Source: SVTX01 sp964629615
GTDB taxonomy: Bacteria; Bacillota; Clostridia; Oscillospirales; CAG-272
NCBI GenBank assembly: GCA_964629615.1
Contig: CAZVUD010000057.1
Span: 1 to 5,657, forward strand
DNA: 5,657 bases
Direction of reading: 5' to 3'
Shown: in pieces, positions 1 through 5,657 of the stretch
Position numbering within the stretch: the first letter of the stretch is position 1
How the letters are laid out: each line of letters opens with the position of its first letter
Position numbers and translations under genes: made by a program
Notes under the pieces: model-generated
The model's database searches: none
What the model was told of the DNA's origin: nothing
Seen by the model: the letters and a program-made list of their open reading frames with translations, nothing else

Positions 1-1965
1 GGAACGATAAACGAGGACGACCATGTTTTCGGGCTTTCTGCCGCAAAAAGATACGGCGGCATATACGTTCCTGCAAATCAATCGGTAATACATTCCTACG
101 CAAGGGAGCAATTGGCAGGATGCGGTAAGATGATACTCGGCTCGGACTCGCACACACGCTACGGAGCGCTCGGTACGATGGGCATCGGCGAAGGCGGACC
201 TGAGCTTGTAAAGCAGCTGTTATGCGACACATATGATATAAAATATCCCGAGGTAGTGCTTGTCAATCTCCACGGAAAGCCAAAGCGCGGCATAGGTCCT
301 CACGACATTGCGCTTGCACTTATCGGCGCTACATTCAAAAACGGATATGTAAAAAACAAGGTGCTTGAATTTGCGGGCGACGGCATCAAATATCTGCCCA
401 TGGATTTCAGAAACGGCATTGACGTAATGACGACCGAGACCACCTGCCTTACCTCTATTTGGCAAACAGATGAAACCGTAAAAAAATACTTGGAGGCGCA
501 CGGAAGAGGCGAAGATTACAAGCCCCTCACACAAAAGGGAGTTGCATATTACGACGCCGCGATCGACATAGATCTTTCTCGGGCAGAATGTATGATAGCT
601 CTTCCCTTCCACCCCTCAAACGTATATACCATAAAGGAATTTCTTGCAAATGCCGAGGACATTCTCGCCTCTGTTGAGGCTGATGCAAGATCAAGATATC
701 CTGATCTTAAATACGATCTCAGATCCAAAATATTGCCTGACGGATCTGTAATGGCAGATCAAGGCATAATCGCAGGCTGTGCAGGCGGTATGTTTGATTC
801 CATAGTTGAGGCATCTGCGATACTCAAGACAGGAAATGTGGGAAATGACTATTTTAATCTCTCTGTATATCCCACGAGCATACCCGTATCCTTGGCGCTT
901 ACCCGTAATGGCATTACCGAGTCCTTGCTTGAGAGCGGCGTTGCGATAAAGCCCTCCTTCTGCGGACCTTGCTTTGGTGCAGGTGATGTTCCTGCAAACA
1001 ATGCCCTGTCGCTCAGACATACCACGAGAAATTTCCCGAACCGCGAGGGATCAAAGCCTGCAGACAGTCAGGTATCGGGCGTTGCACTCATGGACGCAAG
1101 ATCCATTGCCGCAACTGCCGCAAACCAAGGCAGGATAACTCCCGCAACCGATATAGAATACGATAACACAGAGATCGAATATAAATTCGACACAAGCGTA
1201 TATGAAAAGAGAGTTTACAACGGCTTCGGACATCCCGACCCGAACACCGATCTGATACTCGGTCCAAATATCACAAGCTGGCCCGAGCAGTATGAATTGT
1301 CAGATCATGTTCTTCTTTCAATGTGCGCAGTTATATATGATCCCGTAACTACAACAGACGAGCTTATCCCGTCAGGCGAGACCTCGTCGCTCAGGTCAAA
1401 TCCGATAAAGCTTTCCGAATTCACGCTGTCAAGGCGCGTTCCCGAATATGTCGGACGCTCCAAAAAAGTCAAGCTTTGTGAGGAAGTAAGACGCCGCGGA
1501 GAATATTCCCATGAAATATACGGCGCACTCTCGCTTTTCGGTAACGCAGACGAGCTTATGAAAAGCACACAGACCGGCTCATGCATATTTGCAAACCGTC
1601 CGGGCGACGGAAGCGCAAGAGAGCAAGCCGCATCCTGTCAAAAGGTGCTCGGCGGTCTTGGCAACATATGCTTTGAATATGCCACAAAGAGATACCGCTC
1701 CAACTGCATAAATTGGGGCATACTTCCCTTCACTGCGAATAAAGACACGCTTCCTGATCTTTGCGTAGGGGATCTCATCTTTATACCCAACGTGCGCAAG
1801 GGGATAGCTGATGGTAACGAAAGCTTTAAGGCTTATATAGTAAGGGACGGCAGGATAGCACACAGTACGGATCTTTATATAATGGGTCTGGGCGAAAAAG
1901 AAAAGCAGATCCTTCTTGACGGCTGTCTTATGAACTACTACAAGAATAAAAACGCAGGTCTTTGA
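1..1965 (+). CDS. ybhJ: Aconitase-superfamily hydratase, YbhJ type (5' end cut by window edge)
   Basis: This is a cytoplasmic [4Fe-4S] hydratase that probably isomerises citrate to isocitrate through cis-aconitate. The frame is open from base 1, so 654 residues are visible. By my recall of E. coli YbhJ (about 750 residues), roughly the first 100 are missing. In window numbering, the active-site motif SDSHT spans residues 48-52. The cluster cysteines are C260 (AGCAGG) and C321/C324 (FCGPCFGAGD), matching C358, C421 and C424 of mitochondrial aconitase. In the C-terminal swivel domain, R465 (SSLRSNP) and S538/R540 (GDGSAREQ) match R580, S642 and R644. The wording of the motifs (SDSHTRYGALGTMGIGEGG, TTDELIPSGETSS) is that of YbhJ, not of AcnA, AcnB or isopropylmalate dehydratase. 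Family membership is very secure. The aconitase activity is inferred from these residues and from icd lying 28 bp downstream, because E. coli YbhJ has no well-established function. Confidence 0.93.
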   Translation, partial: GTINEDDHVFGLSAAKRYGGIYVPANQSVIHSYAREQLAGCGKMILGSDSHTRYGALGTMGIGEGGPELVKQLLCDTYDIKYPEVVLVNLHGKPKRGIGPHDIALALIGATFKNGYVKNKVLEFAGDGIKYLPMDFRNGIDVMTTETTCLTSIWQTDETVKKYLEAHGRGEDYKPLTQKGVAYYDAAIDIDLSRAECMIALPFHPSNVYTIKEFLANAEDILASVEADARSRYPDLKYDLRSKILPDGSVMADQGIIAGCAGGMFDSIVEASAILKTGNVGNDYFNLSVYPTSIPVSLALTRNGITESLLESGVAIKPSFCGPCFGAGDVPANNALSLRHTTRNFPNREGSKPADSQVSGVALMDARSIAATAANQGRITPATDIEYDNTEIEYKFDTSVYEKRVYNGFGHPDPNTDLILGPNITSWPEQYELSDHVLLSMCAVIYDPVTTTDELIPSGETSSLRSNPIKLSEFTLSRRVPEYVGRSKKVKLCEEVRRRGEYSHEIYGALSLFGNADELMKSTQTGSCIFANRPGDGSAREQAASCQKVLGGLGNICFEYATKRYRSNCINWGILPFTANKDTLPDLCVGDLIFIPNVRKGIADGNESFKAYIVRDGRIAHSTDLYIMGLGEKEKQILLDGCLMNYYKNKNAGL

Positions 1966-1976
1966 AATGATGCGTG

Positions 1977-1983
1977 AAAGGAG
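1977..1983 (+). promoter_or_regulatory. Ribosome binding site that sets the icd start
   Basis: AAAGGAG is a near-perfect anti-Shine-Dalgarno match lying 10 nt before the ATG at 1994. An in-frame ATG at 1967 lies upstream of this site and would put the site inside the coding region, so 1994 is the better start. Confidence 0.82.
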
Positions 1984-1993
1984 CACGGAAAAT

Positions 1994-3208
1994 ATGGAAA
2001 AAATAAAAATGACCGTTCCGCTCGTTGAGATGGACGGCGACGAAATGACACGCATCATATGGAAGATGATAAAGGATGAGCTTATACTTCCTTTTGTTGA
2101 TCTGAAGACAGAATATTACGATCTTGGACTTCCCAACCGAGAGAAAACACGCGACAGTGTCACATATGACGCGGCTAATGCCACAAAAAAATACGGCGTT
2201 GCGGTAAAATGCGCTACCATTACTCCAAACAAGCAAAGAGTGGAGGAATATTCCCTGTCTGAAATGTGGCGCTCTCCAAACGGAACCATACGCGCAATAC
2301 TTGACGGCACCGTATTTCGAACTCCGATAAGGATAGATGCGATAAAGCCTGCCGTTCGGAATTGGAAAAAGCCGATAACCATCGCACGTCACGCATACGG
2401 AGATATCTACAAGGCTACCGAATACCGCGTTGAGGGCAAAGGACGCGCAACACTCTCGTTTGTAGGCGAGGACGGAACGCGAATGGAAGAGACGATATAT
2501 GACTTCGAATGTCCGGGCGTTATCCAGGGCTCGTACAATAAGGACAGCTCCATCATATCCTTTGCGCATTCCTGCTTCAGATATGCACTTGAGGTCAAGG
2601 AGGACCTTTGGTTCTCATCAAAGGACACCATATCAAAGCAATATGACCAGACATTCAAACTCATTTTTCAGGACATATTTGAAAAGCACTATAAAAAAGC
2701 ATTTGAAGAAAACGGAATATCATATTTTTACACGCTGATAGATGACGCTGTCGCAAGAGTTATCAGAAGTGAGGGCGGATTTATCTGGGCGTGCAAGAAC
2801 TACGACGGTGATGTCATGTCGGATATGATATCCACCGCATTCGGATCTCTCGCCATGATGACGAGCGTTTTGGTATCGCCCGACGGCGCATATGAATACG
2901 AGGCGGCTCACGGCACAGTGACACAGCACTATTACAGATACCTCAAGGGCGAGGACACCTCAACAAACCCGATCGCCACCATATTCGCATGGAGCGGCGC
3001 GCTCCGCCGCAGAGGTGAGATGGACGGTCTTTCAGATCTTGTCGAATTTGCAGACAAGCTTGAGACGGCATCAATAAACACAATGAATTCCGGAATACTG
3101 ACAGGTGACCTTTACGCGCTGGCAGACGAGCCTTGCGCTACACGGGTAAACACCAAGGATTTCATACGTGCAATAAAGAAAGAGCTTGAATCTCTGTACA
3201 TCGCATAA
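1994..3208 (+). CDS. icd: Isocitrate dehydrogenase (NADP type, subfamily II)
   Basis: This enzyme oxidatively decarboxylates isocitrate to 2-oxoglutarate in the cytoplasm, probably as a homodimer. The 404-residue length matches the eukaryote-like subfamily II (human IDH1 class), not the E. coli Icd class. Substrate residues sit at nearly human positions: T77, S94/N96/R100 (SPNGTIR), R109, R132 and Y139 (ARHAYGDIY), and K210. Metal ligands are D250 (LIDDAVA) plus D273 and D277 (NYDGDVMSD). The coenzyme loop is HGTVTQHYY at 306-314: H312 is retained, but Q311 replaces the Arg (human R314) that contacts the NADP 2'-phosphate, and R258 replaces human K260. The start at 1994 is chosen for its AAAGGAG site; an ATG at 1967 would add nine non-conserved residues (MMRERSTEN), and one at 2009 is less well placed. 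The gene follows the hydratase by 28 bp, so the two likely run consecutive steps. The identity is very secure; the strict NADP preference is not. Confidence 0.96.
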   Translation: MEKIKMTVPLVEMDGDEMTRIIWKMIKDELILPFVDLKTEYYDLGLPNREKTRDSVTYDAANATKKYGVAVKCATITPNKQRVEEYSLSEMWRSPNGTIRAILDGTVFRTPIRIDAIKPAVRNWKKPITIARHAYGDIYKATEYRVEGKGRATLSFVGEDGTRMEETIYDFECPGVIQGSYNKDSSIISFAHSCFRYALEVKEDLWFSSKDTISKQYDQTFKLIFQDIFEKHYKKAFEENGISYFYTLIDDAVARVIRSEGGFIWACKNYDGDVMSDMISTAFGSLAMMTSVLVSPDGAYEYEAAHGTVTQHYYRYLKGEDTSTNPIATIFAWSGALRRRGEMDGLSDLVEFADKLETASINTMNSGILTGDLYALADEPCATRVNTKDFIRAIKKELESLYIA

Positions 3209-3252
3209 TTTACAGCTATTAATTTAATCACTCATAAAAGAAAGGCTTAAAA

Positions 3253-4176
3253 ATGAAGACCACTCTCATCATCATGGCAGCAGGCATCGGTTCAAGGTAC
3301 GGTGCAGGCATCAAGCAGCTCGCAAAGGTAGGACCGTCAGGTGAGCTTATCATCGACTACTCCGTGCACGACGCTATGGAAGCAGGATTTGACGATGTTA
3401 TATTCGTTATCCGTAAGGACATTGAAGAAGAATTTAAAGAAGTCATAGGCGACAGGATAAGCAAGATATACCCCTGCTCTTATGCCTATCAGGAAGTAAA
3501 TGACCTTCCGCTCGGAATTAAAAACCCCGAAGGCAGAACAAAGCCTTGGGGCACAGGTCACGCAGTGCTTGCCTGCAGAAGCATTCTCAAAAACCCGGCT
3601 CTCGTCATCAATTCCGACGACTATTATGGCAAGGACGCTTTTGTAAAATGCCATGACTTCCTTGTAAACAAAATGGACGAAAGCAACGGTGTGCTTGACA
3701 TTGCAATGCCGGGATTTATACTGAAAAATACTCTCAGCGATAACGGAACCGTCACCCGTGGCATATGCAATACAGATGAAAACGGATACCTTTCAAGCAT
3801 AAATGAGACCAAGAACATTTCAAGGCACGCAGACGGCAAGGTATACGCTGCAGACAATAACGGCGAGTATCATACCGTAAATGAAGGATCCTGTGTTTCC
3901 ATGAACATGTGGGCTTTTTCCGAAAGATTTATGGACACGCTTGAAAACGGATTTAAAGAATTCCTGCTTTCTGACGGCAATGCCGAAAGCATGAAGAATG
4001 AATTTCTCCTTCCGATATTCATAGGCGAGCTTTTGGGCGAAGGTAAAGCTAAGGTAAAGGTAATACCGACGGAGTCCAAATGGTTTGGAGTAACTTACCA
4101 TGAGGACCGCGAATATGTTGCAGGCGAATTCAAAAAGCTGGCAGATGCAGGCGTATATCCCAAAAGCCTTTTTTGA
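3253..4176 (+). CDS. Sugar-phosphate nucleotidyltransferase-like protein, substrate unknown
   Basis: This is a 307-residue single-domain GT-A-like nucleotidyltransferase (NTP_transferase family), predicted to join a sugar phosphate or similar phosphate to a nucleotide in the cytoplasm. Visible elements are the N-terminal nucleotide-binding loop AAGIGSRYG at 9-17 with K21-Q22 following, the GTGHAV motif at 100-105, and NSDDYYG at 120-126, whose Asp pair is the likely Mg2+ site. SMNMWAF at 216-222 and WFGVTY at 277-282 follow in the C-terminal part. There is no left-handed beta-helix tail, so it is not a GlmU- or GlgC-like two-domain enzyme. I recognise it as a conserved bacterial group sharing a YG-x-KQL-VGP-GE-IIDYSV pattern, but know of no proven substrate, so RmlA or GalU names would be overreach. 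The start is supported by AAAGG at 3241-3245, 7 nt before the ATG. It follows icd by 44 AT-rich bp and precedes the cysteine desulfidase gene by 23 bp, probably in the same transcript. Confidence 0.87.
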   Translation: MKTTLIIMAAGIGSRYGAGIKQLAKVGPSGELIIDYSVHDAMEAGFDDVIFVIRKDIEEEFKEVIGDRISKIYPCSYAYQEVNDLPLGIKNPEGRTKPWGTGHAVLACRSILKNPALVINSDDYYGKDAFVKCHDFLVNKMDESNGVLDIAMPGFILKNTLSDNGTVTRGICNTDENGYLSSINETKNISRHADGKVYAADNNGEYHTVNEGSCVSMNMWAFSERFMDTLENGFKEFLLSDGNAESMKNEFLLPIFIGELLGEGKAKVKVIPTESKWFGVTYHEDREYVAGEFKKLADAGVYPKSLF

Positions 4177-4199
4177 AATGACCTATAAAAGGAGCTATA

Positions 4200-5483
4200 A
4201 TGGACAGAAATTCCAAAACATATAAAGCATATACCGAAATTTTAAAAAGAGAGCTTGTTGCCGCTATGGGCTGTACAGAGCCAATAGCTCTCGCCTACTG
4301 TGCCGCACGGGCAAAGGAAGTGCTTGGTTGCATGCCCGAGAAGGCATATATCAAGGTCAGCGGAAATATAGTTAAAAACGTAAAAAGCGTAGTCGTGCCC
4401 AACAGCGGCGGCATGAGGGGCATAGAGGCGGCGGCAGCTGTAGGAATATTCTACGGAGATGCATCGCTTGAGCTTGAGGTAATATCAAAGGTCACGGAAA
4501 GCCAAGCTAACGGGCTCAAGAATAAAATGGGAGAAATTGAATTCCACGTTTCCGCACTTGACTCCTCGCATGTGCTGGACATAATAGTCGAGCTTCACGG
4601 AAGCGGTCACACCTCATGCGTGCGTATATGCGATGAGCATACGAATATCGTAAGCATAATGCGCGACGGAGAGTGCCTTTGGTCTGTAAACGGAGATTGC
4701 TCATGCGAGCATGAGGACAAGGACATGCCTGACTATTCCCTTTTGAATGTATCGGATATATTTGATTTCGCGCTTACTGCCGAGATAAGTGACATCGAGA
4801 GCGTGATCGACAGGCAGATCAGATACAATCGCGCGATATCAGACGAGGGCATGAAGAATTGCTACGGTGCACAGATAGGAAGGATCATATCTTCTCGCGA
4901 CGATAAGCCGAGAACGCGCGCCATGGCAATGGCGGCGGCAGGATCGGATGCGCGCATGGGAGGTTGCGATATGCCTGTTATTATTAATTCCGGTAGTGGC
5001 AATCAAGGAATGACTACCTCCCTGCCTGTCATTGCATATGCCGAATATTACAACAAGAGCCGCGAAGAGCTTATACGCGCGCTATTGCTTTCAAATCTCG
5101 TTACATTACACCTCAAAAAGGGCATCGGCAGACTTTCTGCCTATTGCGGAGCTGTAAGTGCAGGAGCGGGAGCCGGAGCAGGAATCGCCTTTCTTCTTAC
5201 ACGTGATCTTACGGTCATAAATCACACACTTGTCAATGCGCTTGCAATAACGAGCGGAATTGTTTGTGACGGAGCAAAAGCGAGCTGTGCGGCAAAGATC
5301 GCCATGTCGGTAGATGCAGGAATAATGGGCTTTGAGATGTATAGCCGCGGTTGCGAATTTTGCGGCGGCGACGGACTTGTCGGACGCGGAGTTGAAAAGA
5401 CCATTGAGAACATATCCACCCTTGGTCATGACGGAATGAAGGAAACTGACAGCAAGATAATTGAAATAATGATCGGATGCTGA
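4200..5483 (+). CDS. cyuA: L-cysteine desulfidase family protein (UPF0597, CyuA/YhaM-like)
   Basis: This is probably a cytoplasmic [4Fe-4S] lyase that breaks L-cysteine into pyruvate, ammonia and hydrogen sulfide. L-serine dehydration is the main alternative, since the fold is shared with the serine dehydratase alpha chain. The 427-residue length is normal for the family. C25 in MGCTEP matches the catalytic Cys25 of the Methanocaldococcus jannaschii desulfidase. C316 (SAYCGA), C356 and C363 (CDGAKASC) repeat the 40- and 7-residue spacing of its cluster ligands C282, C322 and C329, as I recall them. Other family marks are VVVPNSGGMRG at 64-74, the glycine-rich NSGSGNQG at 263-270, and a Gly/Ala run near 321-329. 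Extra cysteines (C385, C388, and C167/C169 in the middle) have no role I can assign. The start has AAAAGGAG at 4187-4194, 5 nt upstream. The gene ends the operon and is followed by a strong inverted repeat. The cluster should make the enzyme oxygen-sensitive, which fits an anaerobe. Confidence 0.9.
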   Translation: MDRNSKTYKAYTEILKRELVAAMGCTEPIALAYCAARAKEVLGCMPEKAYIKVSGNIVKNVKSVVVPNSGGMRGIEAAAAVGIFYGDASLELEVISKVTESQANGLKNKMGEIEFHVSALDSSHVLDIIVELHGSGHTSCVRICDEHTNIVSIMRDGECLWSVNGDCSCEHEDKDMPDYSLLNVSDIFDFALTAEISDIESVIDRQIRYNRAISDEGMKNCYGAQIGRIISSRDDKPRTRAMAMAAAGSDARMGGCDMPVIINSGSGNQGMTTSLPVIAYAEYYNKSREELIRALLLSNLVTLHLKKGIGRLSAYCGAVSAGAGAGAGIAFLLTRDLTVINHTLVNALAITSGIVCDGAKASCAAKIAMSVDAGIMGFEMYSRGCEFCGGDGLVGRGVEKTIENISTLGHDGMKETDSKIIEIMIGC

Positions 5484-5490
5484 TATCAGG

Positions 5491-5529
5491 TGTCTTGCGC
5501 AACATGTGATCTTAGTGTTGCGCAAGACG
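5491..5529 (+). terminator. Strong hairpin after the operon; possible terminator without a U-tract
   Basis: A perfect 13-bp stem joins 5492-5504 (GTCTTGCGCAACA) to 5516-5528 (TGTTGCGCAAGAC), with an 11-nt loop and one extra U-G pair outside (5491/5529). It starts 8 bp after the cyuA stop, the usual place for an operon terminator. The stem is followed by GACGACACAC and A7, and the first T-run (T4) begins only at 5543, so it is not a canonical intrinsic terminator. It may mark a processed or Rho-dependent 3' end, or be a DNA operator. Confidence 0.5.
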
Positions 5530-5545
5530 ACACACAAAAAAATTT

Positions 5546-5597
5546 TCGCATAATTTTTCAAAAAAGTATTGACAAATCGACATTTTTATAGTATAAT
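5546..5597 (+). promoter_or_regulatory. Consensus housekeeping promoter with UP-like element for tRNA-Leu
   Basis: A perfect -35 hexamer TTGACA (5569-5574) and a perfect -10 hexamer TATAAT (5592-5597) are separated by the optimal 17 bp. Directly upstream, 5546-5567 fits the UP-element pattern at 11 of 14 defined positions by my alignment, with ATAATTTTT and then AAAAAA. Transcription should start near 5604-5605, about 18 nt before the tRNA. Strength of this order is typical of stable RNA genes. There is no extended -10 TG and no GC-rich discriminator. Confidence 0.9.
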
Positions 5598-5622
5598 AAG
5601 TAAGTCGTCAGCAATGGCGCAT

Positions 5623-5657
5623 GCGGAAGTGGCGGAACAGGCAGACGCGCACGTTTG
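5623..5657 (+). tRNA. tRNA-Leu, 5' part only (probably anticodon GAG)
   Basis: The first 35 nt of a tRNA gene run off the window end. Visible are the acceptor 5' strand GCGGAAG (5623-5629), then T8 and G9, the D-arm with GGCGGAA and the GGCAGACGCG loop and stem typical of bacterial tRNA-Leu, and the anticodon-stem 5' strand CACGT (5650-5654). Next come two T residues (positions 32 and 33) and one G at position 34. GAG is the only leucine anticodon starting with G, so it should decode CUC and CUU. The leucine identity rests on the D-arm; the rest of the anticodon, the long variable arm and the 3' end are outside the window. It is probably transcribed from its own promoter just upstream. Confidence 0.87.

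Noticed and set aside
112..114. TTG as the start codon of the hydratase
   Set aside because: The frame stays open back to base 1 and the upstream residues (for example KRYGGIYVP and VIHSYARE) are conserved in YbhJ and aconitases, so the real start lies outside the window.
1916..1944. Possible internal promoter at the end of the hydratase gene (TTGACG, 17 bp, TACAAG)
   Set aside because: The -10 is weak and the bases are explained by conserved coding sequence; likely chance.
1967..1969. ATG as the start of icd
   Set aside because: It lies before the AAAGGAG site and adds nine residues not seen in the family; the ATG at 1994 is correctly spaced.
3209..3238. Possible promoter between icd and the nucleotidyltransferase gene (TTTACA with a CATAAA-like -10)
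   Set aside because: The -10 match is poor and the start point would fall at the ribosome binding site, leaving almost no leader.
5160..5188. GGAGC-rich near-repeat in the cysteine desulfidase gene
   Set aside because: It encodes the Gly/Ala-rich stretch normal for this family at residues 321-329 and is not an independent repeat element.
220..5561. Long open frames on the minus strand and in other + frames (for example 1928-2569 minus, 5106-5561 minus, 2499-2738 plus)
   Set aside because: All overlap strongly conserved genes, have no recognisable protein motifs, and none has supporting context; they are shadows of the real coding frames.
5536..5565. Weak A-run/T-run hairpin as the operon terminator
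   Set aside because: The AAAAA/TTTTT pairing is all A-U and unstable, and the same bases are better explained as the UP-like element of the tRNA promoter.

Overview
The window looks like chromosomal DNA from an anaerobic member of the Bacillota, most likely a gut Clostridia lineage (Oscillospirales/Lachnospirales type). This is inferred from strong AAAGGAG-type ribosome binding sites, frequent ATA isoleucine codons at moderate GC, a YbhJ-type hydratase beside a eukaryote-like (subfamily II) isocitrate dehydrogenase, and a cysteine desulfidase of the oxygen-sensitive Fe-S kind. No taxonomic marker gene is complete here, so the placement is tentative.

Bases 1-5483 hold four closely spaced + strand genes, probably one operon that begins upstream of the window. 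They are: (1) an aconitase-superfamily hydratase of the YbhJ type, missing its N-terminus at the window edge; (2) isocitrate dehydrogenase, icd; (3) a sugar-phosphate nucleotidyltransferase-like protein of unknown substrate; (4) an L-cysteine desulfidase / UPF0597 (CyuA-like) protein. The gaps are 28, 44 and 23 bp, each with a ribosome binding site and none with a convincing promoter. Genes 1 and 2 would convert citrate to isocitrate to 2-oxoglutarate, the oxidative branch that anaerobes use to make glutamate precursors and reducing power. Gene 4 would release pyruvate, ammonia and sulfide from cysteine. Why gene 3 lies between them is not apparent.

Bases 5484-5657 are a regulatory and RNA region. 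A perfect 13-bp inverted repeat follows the last stop codon but lacks an adjacent U-tract. Next come an AT-rich UP-like element and a full-consensus TTGACA-17-TATAAT promoter. The first 35 nt of a tRNA-Leu gene (probably anticodon GAG) run off the window end.

Most of the window is ordinary metabolism and I see no new defence, mobile or RNA-guided system. The points most worth a second look are the use of a YbhJ-type protein as the apparent aconitase, a Gln in place of the usual NADP-phosphate-binding Arg in Icd, a repeated junction sequence at two gene boundaries, and the tail-less hairpin with palindromic arms.
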